A DNA stretch of 64,000 nt from Amphibalanus amphitrite (taxonomy: Eukaryota > Arthropoda > Thecostraca > Balanomorpha > Balanidae). This document shows, piece by piece, positions 37,210 through 50,427 of the stretch. Under the pieces are notes generated by a model, which did no database searches, was not told the DNA's origin, and worked only from the letters and a program-made list of their open reading frames with translations. The position numbers and the translations under genes are program-made. Each line of letters starts with the position of its first letter. Position 1 is the stretch's first letter. The stretch is taken from assembly GCF_019059575.1 (NCBI RefSeq), contig NW_024882206.1:1-64000 (forward strand). Reading direction: 5' to 3'.

Positions 37210-38270
37210 TTTAATCGATTTTTCAACACATTCTAAAACGATAAATGTACAAACCTTTGCCCTGGTTGTTGCAAGGCTCTATGACGTAATTATTGTCAAT
37301 GCTTCGGGAGGTTACGCGAAATTTTGAATTCCCTATAGCATGAAAGATCATCCACTGATCAGTAGATCTAACTTCCCATGACTACAGTGTCATGAAAACA
37401 AAACTATCTGTCTCCTCTCACGCTAAATCAACCTCCATAGCGTGCCTTTTTCTTCCTAGCATCCTCGCCCAAGCGCAGAAAACCATATCCCTACCGCTCA
37501 TCAACACTTGATCAACCATATAACCACCCATCACTGGCCCCATATTACGCCTCAGGACACAACCCCCACCCCACCCCACGGCCCACACCCACCCCTTTGG
37601 TATCACTCTACTCCGACAATACCCCTTCCCCATGGGGGAGGGCTAGCGGCCAAAGCTCGTGATTGACGAACTCGAACAGCCTCGGCGGCAGACGCTATTG
37701 GCTTGGATTAGATTGAATCGATACAACGATAAATCATGATATTCTTTTAGAGGAGTTATGTTCGTTTCATTTATTTTAAACTACTTTGAGTTATAGGGCG
37801 TGGTGGTGCTATTCTATAAATGTGCTGGCTGTAAGGGGTGGGTCATTTTAGCAGCTGTGGACACTCTTCGCGGGAGAAAGAAAATAATGGCCAAGGAAGT
37901 CCAGTGAGGTAGCATGAAATGGTCCCAGCAACAGGAAGGGGCTGTTGAGTGTTGAGTGCTCGGCATTAATGATAGCAACGTTAGGTTGCTAAAAAGGTGG
38001 CGTCTACTCGCTTCGTATAGTTGCTAAGTCCGTGGATAAAAAAGAATAGCGTGAATGCTACGAATTGAACTAAAAAACGCTTAGTTAGTTGTATTTTACA
38101 TTCTTGAACAAAACATTTTGTGTCATTAAATGTTATCTTTGAAATCCCAAGATGGTTAATCATAATAAACGGCGCTTTTCATTACAAATGCAATTGCTGA
38201 CAAGCATGTACCACCAACAAAGCAAGATGATCATTCGCTGCCGTCACTTTCTCGGGGAAGCATGACGCTC
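37210..38270. other. GPCR intron, nothing else recognised
   Basis: Non-coding. A C-rich stretch with CCCACCCC words lies at 37560-37600. Confidence 0.5.
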
Positions 38271-38278
38271 TCACTTAC

Positions 38279-38377
38279 TCTGTCGTATTTGTTGAGCACG
38301 CCGAAGAGAATAATGACCTGGAGTGGTGCCCAGCAGACGACGAACACCATCACCACCATCACCACCATCTTCACCAC
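38279..38377 (-). CDS. GPCR exon: TM6 with CWAP motif
   Basis: The acceptor (CTCTCCACAG|GTGGTG) is at 38378-38380 and the donor (AGA|GTAAGTGAG) at 38276-38278. The exon is exactly 99 nt, phase 0 at both ends. It encodes VVKMVVMVVMVF, VVCWAPLQVIILFGV and LNKYDR. The CWxP toggle motif of TM6 is clear. It follows the loop-3 exon (..NAKKK) and precedes the TM7 exon (LPEWF..), giving a standard TM6-loop-TM7 order. The protein is a class A (rhodopsin-like) receptor, probably for a neuropeptide; the ligand cannot be told from this part. Confidence 0.88.
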
Positions 38378-38640
38378 CTGTGGAGAGGAGGAAAATCACC
38401 ATCAGCACCAGGCTATGACTACCACCTGGAGAGAGGAACAAATCACCATCAAAACAGTCGATGAAAATGATTACCAGCATAACCAAGCTTCAGAGAAACA
38501 CTATTGATGTCGCATACATCAGAAAAATACCATCACCATCTTCACCACCTGGAAGGAAGAAAAAGTCACCATTAAAAAAGGTTACGAACGCAATCATCAA
38601 AATAGCTCCTAAAACTTCAGAGAAGCACTGGTGTCATTGG
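38345..38640 (-). repeat. Repeated 3' splice site and exon start beside the TM6 exon
   Basis: On the - strand CAG|GTGGTGAAGATGGT occurs at the true acceptor (38378) and again at about 38549 as CCAG|GTGGTGAAGATGGTGATG. A weaker CCAG|GTGGTAGTCATAG lies at 38426. The outer two units also share TCAGAGAARCACT and ACATCAGA stretches, which shows a tandem duplication of about 120 bp. Confidence 0.65.
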
Positions 38641-38649
38641 CTGAAAACA

Positions 38650-41600
38650 TCAGACAAATATTATGAGCACTATCTCCACCACATGCAAATAGGAATAAAA
38701 CGAGGAATAAAAGGAATAAAACACTAGGAATAAAACACAATCAACACAGCTGCTTATCATTGTTAACAAGTATTTACCACTTGCAAACAATACACACACA
38801 GTAAAGCCCTTGTGCGAGTTGTGCGTAAAATAAAATAAAACGTATCGTAGAGCCATGGCGTTCCTATTTCTATCCAGTGGACCATTTTCCTAGTAAAACA
38901 CTTCTCTTTTCCAGAAAGTCTAGCTATTTGAAAACCAGCGAGACGCTCAAAGCCATCGATTCAATAAATGGCAGCCGATTGTTTGTGCTCAGATTCTCAT
39001 AAAGCGCTATCGAACGTTTCAAGAGAGGCGGTTCCATGAGGGCGTAGCATGAGGGCGTATCATGCGGGCATATCGGGGGAATATCATGAGGGTGGTATCG
39101 AGTGTGTTACAAGTGGGGAGTCAGCTTTCAGCAACTCAGGGGAAGCGTCATTAAATGTCTCATGGTGTGACTTTAAATGTCTCACAGTGCGTAGTTAAGT
39201 GTCCTACACGACCGCAAATAAAGTCTCTTATGGTCTTGGGGCTGCGATATTGTCATCTCGCAATGCATGCTTTTCTTCTCGACCAGCAGACAAGAAAGAC
39301 AAAAAAGCCAATAGCAAGAGGAACGGGCCTGATAATTTTGCAAACATACGTTTTAGAGCATTTATTTTCATTGAACATCGCGAAAGACAAAAACCTTTAT
39401 TGATTTTTCCTTTCACATCAAAATGGTACAGAAAAAAAACGTTTAATGGATGCATATAGAAAATAAATGGAAAAAAAAATTAATCAACAAGATCCTTGTC
39501 CTGAGCTGACATATCAATAGATATCTCCATCCGAGCCGGAGGTGATCCGGCAAAGAAGCACTCGCTTCCATGAAGCACGTTCTCTCAGAGATCTAACGCA
39601 AATAGCCTGTAGCAACATGGCGTTCCCATTACCGGATCTCTCGCTATATCCGTGGAACAAACACAGTGTCTGAGACGTGCGCTGAGAGAAACCATGTGGA
39701 TGTTCAGCGTTACTTTTTGCGTGATGGTGCAAACAAGAACAGCGCTGAGTGTGTTCTCTAATAAGTGCAGTGACGGTGCATTGATAAAAAACATGGGAAG
39801 ACAATCTCTATAAAAACTTAGACGTGCTCACTGGCTACGGTTACAGGGGATAAGAAAAATGCAGATAAAACGTTCCTAATAAGAAATAACTTCCTGCAAA
39901 AGGTGCGAACTTGCGCAAACAATCCAAACAAGCCAACACGCAACCCAAACAAGCCAACATGCATGTGCACTGCAAACTCCTTTAGCCTCTCCAATGATCT
40001 ACCCCCCTGTCCATTTTTAATAAACCACCTTATATAATCCACGCGGCACTGCATGTTATGCCGAGTTCCTGAAATCGCAATAACCATTAATCACTTATCT
40101 TGCCATTCCGCACGGGGTTTAATGTATTCTGAACCATAAACGATGTTTAATATCGGCAGTTTTCTGCGAAAGTACTCCCATTGGAGCGGCATTTGGAGAC
40201 CAGCATTCCGATGACTTGATAAATGGAATTGAGACTTTGAGTGAACATTAAAACGGTAAATATTGTGCTTATTTGTTCTTAAAAGTCGCAACATGTCCAA
40301 GGTTCATTTTGATGAAAAACTTCAGTAAATTGACATAATTGACATTAATAAATAGTTATTTATATATAAACACCAGAGCGACAGTTACCTTTTCATGCAT
40401 TTAAAGGCTGTATATCGTCGCTCATTTATTTGCTATTTTAGCGATTACATCAATCGATCCTACAATTTTATAGCCAAGCTAAGGGCTTGAGCCTACTCAC
40501 TGACTCAGCCTACTAACCACACCACCATAGCTAGCGATTCATAAGCAAGTTATTCTGTGCTCTGAGAGGTAGCCAGAGAAAACGAAACAACAAATGGCAG
40601 ACATCAAGGTCGACGACTGATCTGAATAACATAAACGCTATAGATCAATAACAGCCGAATCTTTAAATTACGTTTTATTAGCTCAGGTGGCTTCGGCAGT
40701 TCAAGAGTCACGTGAACCATGCGACTCAAGAAGGCTCAAATTAAAAAGAAGCTCAGCATAAAGGGTCAAGTGGCATATCGATTATAAAACTGGAGAGCAG
40801 AGATGGACCAAAAAGCTACCTTTGTTACACTTAGATAAAACTAAACATATTATTTCTCATTCAATATTTTTTTCTTAAAGGAAAAGAAAGAAGTGCCCAT
40901 TGAGATACCTTTCTACCCACAACACTCTAGGGAAAATGCCACCTGTCCATTTCGGTAAATAATAGGCTGCTCTCGGCTATGACAGGAATATAAATAGGCG
41001 GTCGCGCGAAACGTCCTGGAATGGCCACTGCACACGCACCTTAGTCAAACAAAGGTGATATAGCAAACGACATAATTAGGTGACAGAAAAAGAAATAAAA
41101 AGGAATACTAATTTACGCAAATTTATGTTAACCATGGCAATCCAGCTGGATAAGTAACACATGCTCGGAAGCGAAAATACATTCAAGAATGGAAATATAA
41201 CCAATGCAAATTTGAAACGCGCAATGCATTGCGAAAATTTTCTCCACGGAGAACCACCAGGGTAACTGGAACATGAATCTTACGGAATATGCATGTCACG
41301 TTTTGTAAGTATGCTGTTAAAATAATCATGAAGCTAAATCAAATTATCAACACTTTCTCAACAGGCACCTCTAGCTACTCATTAGTAGGCAAACTTTGGT
41401 TAATTTACATATCATAACTGGGTGACACGTAATTTCCATTTGTTGTGGTATACGGGTGAAGAGCACACACATACTGTCTGCTCTTCCGCGCTATTTCTAC
41501 AACCGAAACCTGACCGCGTTTTGATACCAGTATTCCATAAGTCCATTTTGGAATTAAATTGAATTGTGATCAATGTAGGGTTGTTCAAAACGTCGTGTGC

Positions 41601-41760
41601 TCTGTACACAGCAGACAACCGAATCTGGACAAACAGCTGACTCTATGTAGGCAACTGAACGCACAGATCAATGGGATAAACACCAGGTGGCGTCACGAGA
41701 AATTACGCGCATGCCGGCTGACGTCATGGTGTGAACACTGGCGGGAGTTGAAAAAAGCAT
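38650..41760. other. GPCR intron, mostly unique sequence
   Basis: A short diverged repeat of ATCATGAGGGCGTAGC type lies at 39030-39105 (about four units). No coding signal is supported elsewhere. Confidence 0.4.
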
Positions 41761-41768
41761 TATGAAAT

Positions 41769-43287
41769 CAGTAGGCGGAACTTTGGTCAAGCGTACCCAT
41801 TTTCGGGAACGCATTTTCGTTCCCATGTTTGGGAACGATAAACCCAAATATGGGAACGCCATGTAGGCATTATTTAAAACAAGAAAAAGAACCGTTAAAT
41901 GACGTCCAAAAAATATAAAACGATCGTGAACCGCCTGATATTTGTCTCAATATTGTTGGGAAATAGTTTGATATTGTAAGGCCCATCGTAGTTTCAAATC
42001 GTTCCCCTATTTCTAAAGCAGTCCATCATCCGGGCCGCGAGCCCAAATTTGGGAACGCTCTCGTACACTGGCGCTGCAAGCGTTCCTTATTATGGGAACG
42101 GCGTACCCAAAATTGGGAACGATTTCACCGACGCCTTTCAGGGGCTCTTTTCATTAACAAGCATCACGTCCAACGCCGCAAATTATTGTTAACGCAACAA
42201 TCATCAGATGACCTTTCCGGCAAGACCGTCGCATGTTTCGCCCGGTCTTCTGCGCTTTTATTCCCGTCGATCTCGCAGCGGGCACGCCCCCCTCTGCAGG
42301 ATTATGTAATTCACAACGCTCAGCGATGTTCAACAAGGTCTTCCATACCTATATCCACCGTCCGCGCCGAGGGTGGAGACAAGTCAAGCACCTGTCTGTT
42401 TATCACCGATAGTTGACGAGCACAAGGAAGTATCCAAAAATGGGAACGCTGAATATGTTACACCCTCAAAACACCTAGTCCCAATGAAAATCTAGTTTTT
42501 TCCTTTCTTAATGAGTGTAAGTGGCAAAAGCCCTGGTAGGATGGGCACGATGAATGATCGAAATCAGCATAAAAATTATAAATAAGCCACACAGAGCGAC
42601 CTATATAAGAGAAATTCCCCCAAAACGATCATGCTTAGAAACACGGAAGACAAAAACCACTCTCATGACGCTCCTTATAAAACAACGCTAAACAGCTAGC
42701 ATCCAAATAAAATATGTCTTTCCGGGCTGATAAACTACAGCTGAATAATTTTAAACCACTGAAACTGAGTTTACAACAGTAGTTCGGTAAAATCACTGAC
42801 GTTCCACGCGGTCGTGCGCCCCGACACCAAAAGTCAACAATATTACCTCGGGACTGTCCGCGTGTTCGCTTGCATATGTCAGCATCTGGTGTCGCTAGTA
42901 TGAAACTTCATAACCAGGCGAAAATTATTATACTTGACCTCAAACTAAAACACGCTTCATTTTCCTTAAAATTGCAGGCTAAATGTAGTATAACCCATGT
43001 TTTCACCATTCAGTCATTTCAAAAAATCATTAAAAATATCATTCGACGGTCAATTTCCTTGTTGAACGGTCAGATTAAAGATAATTTTATAGAGACTTCG
43101 TATATACTTAAATTAGCGTGCACTTTTTTGAGACGTGATGCACTAATGAGTTTTAGTGGGCGAACGGCCGAAAAACTACTTTCCGTTCTCATAAATGGGA
43201 ACGCCCGTTCCCATATTTAGGAACTCCGTTCCCAAAAATGGGAACGTTCCTATATTTGGGTACTCATGACCATAGTTCCACCTACTG
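41769..43287. mobile_element. Non-autonomous element built of TTCCCA..TGGGAA palindromes
   Basis: The ends CAGTAGGCGGAACTTTGGTC and GACCATAGTTCCACCTACTG are inverted repeats. AAAT flanks both sides, a possible but weak target duplication. At both ends and at about 41957, 42045, 42085 and 42440 the words CGTTCCCA and TGGGAACG recur, often paired as CGTTCCCA-WWWW-TGGGAACG. The middle is unique and codes for nothing I recognise. The superfamily is unassigned. Confidence 0.75.
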
Positions 43288-43289
43288 AA

Positions 43290-44800
43290 ATAGTATTTGG
43301 CATATTTTTTTTTCATTTAAGTGTTCCCGAATCTAACGAAAAAATCCAAAATAATATATTTCTTCAAGAGGCTTCCACAGAAAATGTGCGGTATTCACAC
43401 CATGACGTCACCAAAATCGAACACGTCACACGTATGCTAGTGACTACAGCCTGGCGTAGATAAACGAACACAGTTGACTCAGCACAGCTAGCACAGCTAA
43501 AGGAATGAACACAACAGACAACTGAACCTCATCCCACTCGGAGGCATTCGAATTCTTCTTGAATAATTCAACAACGCCCGTAAACTGTTTCAGTAAAACT
43601 GCCTTTCGAAGGCATTTCGTTGAGCCAACACAGGAAATTCTAGGATTAGCGTAGCTGAAGACATCAAAGAATTTCAAAGGAACGAAAAAGCGGAAGGGGA
43701 ATTCAAAGTATGAGACAAACGCACAATAGCTGCGAGACAAGCAAGCTCGATTTAATCGATCAGACAAGCTCGGCCTTACTACATAATCTAACCGATCAAA
43801 TACGGTTTATTTTGCTTTTCTTTCCAAACGATAGTCACCCCAATGTCCGGTATAGTTCATAAATGTTCACAATCACCCATTGGCTATCTAAACGACCAAC
43901 TCTTCATGAGACACCAATAACAGTGTTCTGCAGACGCTGTAAAAGTCCGCGACAACATGTGAGGTCCATTAACAGAAGAAAAACGACGCTCGTTATTTGC
44001 AGTGACCATCATTGGCTAACGGCAACGTGACCAATGTTGGCCGCCAGGATCGCTTTACGGAGTGGAAGCGAATGATCTTGTTCTTATTTTATCATTATTA
44101 TTTATTTAATTCTTATTTTTTAGTCATGTGCATTTGATCTCAAGTATGCTTTTGGTGTCCAATGTGTGGTGCTTATGGGTTTATGACGCCCGACACAGGG
44201 TCATAATAGTCACTCAAGAAATCACCGCCCTTTTATACCCATGCATGCCTGTATGACTCTTTCGTAGAATGACTCTCACAGGCCCATGTCACTCCACTTT
44301 TGATGACATCATAAGGGGGCCTCAGGACAATTAATGGCGCGGTGCGCCACAATCGCTCCCAAGGTACTGGCCAACAGCTGCCATTTTTGAAAATATTATT
44401 TTGAAATAAAGTTTCAAGTAATGAAAATATTGTAATGAAGTTGTAACTTAAATCTATACCACATCTAAAAACTTACTGAAAAATGATTTATCCATAGTAA
44501 AAATATAACCTCGATGCGTTTTTACGTTGCTTTCCTGCAACTGCAGATGATTTTTAAATCGACTATATCTTCAAAACCGGCCATTTCTTAGCATATTGCT
44601 GCTCTTTTTTGTCGCTGGAAAATTGGTTGGGCTTTCCATTGACATCAACGGCTGAGCGGTATGTGCAGAGTGCCATCAATATTCTTCAAATGAAGTTAGT
44701 CATTTTTACGTTGCAAAGGAATGGAGTACCCCTTCCGAGCATCAGGGATGACGTCACTCAGGATCTGTCTCTGATTGGTCGGCGGGGGAGTGACTGTACC
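43290..44800. other. GPCR intron, nothing recognised
   Basis: Frames up to about 107 codons lack exon signals or domains. Confidence 0.4.
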
Positions 44801-44805
44801 TTCTA

Positions 44806-45790
44806 CTAGGTCGTTCAATAAGTAAGGTAAAATCGCATTTATTTCAGTCCACCTTTGGTGTAACGACATGAAACTTGCAACATATGTTAATTGAAATATT
44901 GTCTTCAAAATGGCTATAAGCATTTGGTAGCAGGTCCCATCGGTCAACCACCCCAGCCTTCAGAACTCGCACCTACTTCCAATTACCGTTCAGGCGCACG
45001 TGCTTATCTCAGCACTCCACCAAACACTGAAAACCCGCTCGGAAAACTCCTTATTGATGTTTTTTACCATGTCTTTTTATTTTCTTGATTGCCTCATCCG
45101 TAAAAAGTTATTCCCGGAAACAGAACGTCTTCCGGCGATCCGAACAGATTGAAGCTGGACGGCGCCAGATCAGGGCTATACTCCAGCATTCCTGTACTGA
45201 AAGAGCAAAGCCACCCCCGCACTGATGCCTAGTCGGGCATCCTTCTGTTGTTGAGTGAACTCTTTTGGTATCCATCTCAGGCAGACCTTGAAAATATTTA
45301 ACGTATCTGATGATGCCTGTAGCTGATTCGACAGAACACTTCACTCCGTAAATGAAGTCAGTCAAGCGAATGCTTTGGGTCTCCATCATCACCTCGCTGA
45401 TTTCACGGATGGTGCCAGATCCAGAGGGTCCTGCAAGCATAGGTCTGCCTGCCGTAGAATCTTGTCTCTTACACTGCCGTATCACTACCCACTTCCCACC
45501 ACTAAGCATTGTTAATGGTCATGTGGCGTCATCAGGGTACGATTTGCTGCCGACGCCGGTTTCGAGATGAACTCGAGGCTCACCTGACAAAAAGGCACTT
45601 CCCAAACGGAGCGGTGCTGCATCAATGTTTTCATACCGACCGTGTTCGAACAATTTTTCAAACTCCTAAAAACAGTTGGATACGTTGTGTAGCAAATTGT
45701 TCATAGATTCAGATGACATATTTTATTTTGTTTAACTTGTTAAGGTTAATGAGCTATAGCACATTTTACCTTACTTATTGAACGACCTAG
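44806..45790 (-). mobile_element. Decayed mariner element
   Basis: The terminal inverted repeats CTAGGTCGTTCAATAAGTAA are flanked by TA (44804-44805 and 45791-45792). On the - strand, pieces of mariner transposase can be read in different frames: CLRWIPKEFTQQQKDARLG (helix-turn-helix to linker region) and YSPDLAPSSFNLFGS, which holds the last catalytic aspartate of the DD34D triad. At 985 bp it is shorter than a usual 1.3-kb mariner and is frameshifted, so it is inactive. Confidence 0.88.
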
Positions 45791-45951
45791 TATAGATGGC
45801 CTTGGACTCTCATTTATCTGCTTGTCGTTTCTTTAGTTATATCGTCATTATCTTCTGTTCCGTCTCCTGTGCTGCTGCCAGGATCACTGGAGGTGAGGTT
45901 CAAACATTGCTGCCCATACGGTCGCCTTGCTGCTGCCGCTACTGTCGTTAA

Positions 45952-47122
45952 CCCGCGCGGGGCTGGGGTCTCCAGCCGAACGCGCGGGGCTGGGGGGGGG
46001 GTAAATTTTACCCCCCCTGTTATCTCCCGAACTAATGGCCCGATTTGGAAAATTCAAAGGCCAATCGAAAGCTCTCATCACGAACTACTAAAAACATGTA
46101 CTTAATTTAAAGTTTGAGGTCAAGGTCAAGGTCAGGTCAAGGGTACAAATTGCAAGTTTCTACAGTATCGGCCTTGCACCGTAGTTGCCGAAGAATGGAG
46201 TCATGGACTGAGACTGATTGCCCAAAACGTGTTCTTAGGCTACCAAGACAATATTCGTTGCATACAATATCATTCAGAGGTCAAGGTCAAGGTCAGGTCA
46301 GGTCAGGTCAGGTCACCAAAAAACAAAATATAGAAAAGGGCATGTGCGACACATGTTTTATGGGTCATTTTACTCATAGAATTCAATAGGCACACTCAAT
46401 AAGTGATATGGACCACCTCTGGATGAATTTCAGGTCGAGGTCAGGTCAAGGTCAGGTCAAGTGAGGTCAAATTTTGAAGTTGGTTGTTAAGGCCTAAAAA
46501 GGTATCTATCTGATGCAGTTTTTCACGGCGAATCGAATGGTGCTATTTTTGTTTCCGTACGAGGTCTAGAACTTCCAAAAAAGTCATTTTTCAAAAATTT
46601 TGTGTGTCGTGACGTCATAAAATTTTGAATAACTCCCACATTTTTGAACCGATTCTTATAAAATTTGGTATGTAGGTGCACATAGACCACTTCTCTGACA
46701 TATATTCCGGTTTTTTCGATAGACTCAAAATTTTGGATTTTATAATGATTTTCCCAAAAAAGTCAGTTTTTTGAAAAAATTTAGGCCAAAATCTTAAATT
46801 TTCAAAAAACCGAGATAGCCATTTGATAGACAAAGTAAAATTACGTATAACCTTTTTTGTTACGTCTTGATTCCTTTAAAAATGAAGATGTTAGCGGCGT
46901 TTGAACTTTTGCCGTTTTTGAGGCGAAAATGGCGAACATGACGTCACTAAAACGTCAATTTCTCAAAAATTTTCCGACGGATTTCGCTCAAATTTTCAGG
47001 GAACGTGTCAAATTGATGTAAGAAAAGGTACTGAAAGTTTGGCGGCGCTGCGCGCCGCCGTTTTTGAGATATCGCAAAAATTCGCGAGGGGGGTAAAATT
47101 TACCCCCCCAGCCCCGCGCGGG
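45952..47122 (+). mobile_element. E8: same family, private word GGGGCTGGGG
   Basis: TTAA at 45948-45951 and 47123-47126. The word CGCGCGGGGCTGGGG occurs twice at 5' and once inverted at 3'. The hairpin centre is TAAATTTTA at 5' and its exact reverse complement TAAAATTTA at 3'. The interior has a long AGGTCAAGGTCAGGTCA array (46118-46470), the GACACATGTTTTATGGGTCA block and a GGCGGCGCTGCGCGCCGCC hairpin near 47041. It is inserted within a CTGTCGCC-rich minisatellite. Confidence 0.9.
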
Positions 47123-47129
47123 TTAAACG

Positions 47130-47600
47130 CAAATCTATGAACCACATTTATCTCACTAATACTGTTGTTTGAGATGAAAGTGCAACCTTCTGTCATTGCT
47201 GTCGTTTTGATACCGACAATGCCGTTCTACCAACAATGCCGATAGAGGTAAAATTATGAACCGCCATACAGTCGCAGCCTATTGTCACCTCCCCTGTCGC
47301 CACCAGTCAGAAGAAGTGAAACTATTGACGTGATACTGTCGCCTTGTGCTATCATTGATCCCCACAATAATTAATGCCTATTTTTCCTCATTTTTCTGCC
47401 TCCTCTGTCGTCAATACTGTCGCCTATACAGTTATACACGGAAATATCTCGCAATCCCTCCCACATGGCTAATGTTGTCAGTATAGCCGTAAATATTCTC
47501 GCCATACTATCCCGTCACCTCCACTGCTATCAATACTGTCGCTAGAGGTGTAAAAAGTGTCGCCAAACTGTCACCGCCTCTGCCAGCCGCCACTGTTGCT
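47130..47600. repeat. Degenerate minisatellite of ATACTGTCGCC units
   Basis: Words such as ACAGTCGCAGCC, ATACTGTCGCC, TACTGTCGCTAG and AAACTGTCACCGCC recur irregularly. Similar words (GGTCGCC, TACTGTCG) precede E8 at 45915-45947, so E8 split the array. Confidence 0.5.
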
Positions 47601-47729
47601 GTCAATGTCGCCGCCGCTGGACAAACGTGCGCCATGTATCAGGGCACCTCCAGTGAGCGGATTCCAGTCGCTAGGCACTCGACCAACAATTCCAGCCTCA
47701 AGGTCATCCAGAACCAGCTCCTCCGGAAC
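47571..47729 (-). CDS. Exon-like open frame of unknown affiliation
   Basis: On the - strand an acceptor-like TTTATGTAG precedes GTTCCGGAGGAGCTG. The frame VPEELVLDDLEAGIVGRVPS.. runs 52 codons to a TGA at 47571. The composition looks protein-like. It lies inside the GPCR intron in phase 0, so an alternative terminal exon is conceivable, but the polypyrimidine tract is poor and no homology is recognised. Confidence 0.2.
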   Translation of the reverse strand, partial: VPEELVLDDLEAGIVGRVPSDWNPLTGGALIHGARLSSGGDIDSNSGGWQRR

Positions 47730-47734
47730 CTACA

Positions 47735-50425
47735 TAAATGGGACACTCATTCATTCTTGGTCATCGTCGATGAGAAATGAGCCACGGAGACCAGACAGAC
47801 TGCGATGCTGGGTTAGTGACATGGCTGTGAGATCGTTCGGGTAATAATAAAAGTTCACAGAGCTGAAACGGTTTCGGTGTAACAGGAAGCATCTCGAGGA
47901 CAGAGGATATGGAGCGGACATTTATGATGTTCAGACGAAATAAAAAAAACTTCCTGCTCTCGTGTAAGCAGGTCTGGGTCGGCAATTGTAAATGAAATAA
48001 AGTAAAACAGTCGTGAGATATAAAGACTTGTTAATTGCTTGAAGACCTGTTGATAATCATCGTAAGTGAGGTCAAAATAAACTTATAAATGAAGAGGAGA
48101 ATGAGAAGAATGACTCTTCTGGTGTGTACAGCAGCAGCCCGAAAAGCCTCCCGCTCCCCCACCTGCATTGTGGCTATAGGGTGCAGTGCAGCTCAATTTT
48201 GATATCAAATATTTTTAATATTTCATTGTATTGCTGTTCCTATCAATACAAGTTTCAGCTCTATGTTTTATCAGCGTCAGAAATAAATGGGATAGGTGTG
48301 CTATAGGAAAGCCATGATCAGCTAGTGCGAATAGCACTTACACCCGAATACACTTGATTCGTGTGTCATTCCTCCACGAAACACCTGTGCATCATTAGGT
48401 GAATGACCTCCGATTGCTCCCTTTTCAGAGCCGCCGCAAAACTGCCACGTAACGGCAGACAAATAAAGAAATACAGTGGAACAAGTGTCACAAGTGTGCC
48501 ACTTTTGTCGCCCAACACGCCCACAAGTGCGCCACTTTTGTCGAACAACACACGGCAGGAGCTGACTGGTATGGGGATTGTGTTAGCATGAACTCAGACA
48601 GCGACTATTTGTATAGTGAATACAGGCATAAAATAGGCGCACATAGAAAATATTATTTGGTTTTCATGACCACAAAAAATATTTCATAGAGTCTCAGGAG
48701 AGATATGTGGTTCTCATTGGTATCTAAACCACGACAACCCATTGTGAATGGGGCGTTAATGTAGCAAATGAATTCCGACAATTTCTTATTCCTGCGCTAG
48801 CTTACGCTCGACAACATGTCTTATCCAAGCCTAACCAAAAGGAGAGCCAAATAAGATCTAGGAAAAGAGGTAGCCGAATAATCAAATGGCTCATCTCGTG
48901 CATGAATGGGTAAAAATAGATCCATTCACGCAGAGCGGATAAGCATTGATAAGTGTACAGAGCGGCAACAGCTGTTCACCGAACTATCCTCAATAGGATA
49001 GCATGAAAATTAGTCTCTATGAATGTCATTACATTATCGAGGAACTTCGGTAAATGTATGTATACCACGAAGAACAAAATGGGACATAACACTTCCTAGC
49101 ATTGCATGAGAGGTGAATATGTAATATTTCCGGTCTAATATTCGTTAGTTGCCATTCATATCAAATATACCGACATGTAGCGTTGATTAACCTCTTTGTC
49201 ATGCTTTTTATACTCGATTGCGATGTGTTTGTGACGAGTCAACGTGATTTTGTAAACAGAAATAACTGTGAATAAATGCTGCATGATTTTTTCTTTACCA
49301 TTTCTTTTCTGCCTGTATGATTTCAGCTCAGCTGGAGAAACGGGCTACGGGCTACTGAAAGCTCTACTCTACGATTTATTGCCAACGCACATTAGATTTT
49401 TATCAACTTTTTTATTCCGTGGGCCGTCCTGGTCAAAGTTCCACCAAGTTCCCACTACGATCAAAACAGGTGCAGTGAAAGAAATCTCCGACACCAACAC
49501 TTCTTTCACGCTCCCCACCAGCTAAAAGATGAAATAAAACTTCGTGACGAAATGAGCTCCGGGACGAAGTTTCTAAACTCATAAAGACGCTTTATAAACA
49601 CATCCTCCCCTTTCGCATGATACCGTGAAATCCTCAAACACCACCAGCATAAAAACGAAGTCACTTCCAAGAAAAAACGACGGCGACACGAGCCGAAGCT
49701 TGTTCAGGTCCCCCGCTGGAGGAAAACAGCGTTACGTCGAGCGGTTTATTGAATCAGCTGTACCGTCGGGACGAAAAAATTCGGTTATCTGTGAACCCAC
49801 TGCCGGCATCGACGGTTTTGGCGGTTCGACAGCTACGACAGCGGCGGCGGCGGCGACGGCAGAAACGGCTTCTTGCCAACGATAAAAGCGCAGTGTTCCC
49901 TACAGATCCAGATATGGATGTCTTACGGTGTGATGCTGTCCGCGGCTAGCAGCGATGAAATATATGGGCTGAAAAATAGCCGGCAATAGATTGTAGCCGT
50001 CAACCATAGAGCGATGGCAGCTAAAATCAATTCACAACTGACGGGTTAATGTATCAGCCAACCTTCCGGATGTTGATTGATGTCTCACAAAAGAACCTGA
50101 CTGGTTTGTCGTATAAAAAAACTTAGCCAATGTCATTCAATCAGGCGAGACCGATACCTTTTGTCATCATTTGGACATCCGATCAAAATTCCACGCTTCA
50201 CACCGTTCCAAACATCACCAGAACAACAGCGGCAGGAACCCTCTCCCGTTCAGCCCGCCAAGTGACTTTTATCAACTGGCACCTACATTGGCTGGTATTG
50301 ACATTGACTAACACGCTCGATTGTATTCACAGGGCCAGCGGACGGCGGAGTCCAAACTGGGAAATACGGAACGTTTTAACTGCGAACGATGTGCCGCATA
50401 CCAAAGCGGAAAGGACGCGCCGAGC
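47735..50425. other. GPCR intron / upstream of lectin gene
   Basis: CAAGTGYGCCACTTTTGTCG occurs twice (48490-48542). Elsewhere nothing is supported. Confidence 0.4.
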
Positions 50426-50427
50426 GG

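Noticed and set aside
49625-49949. Ala/Thr-rich frames upstream of the lectin gene
   Set aside because: They come from a GGC/GAC low-complexity stretch with no domain or splice context.
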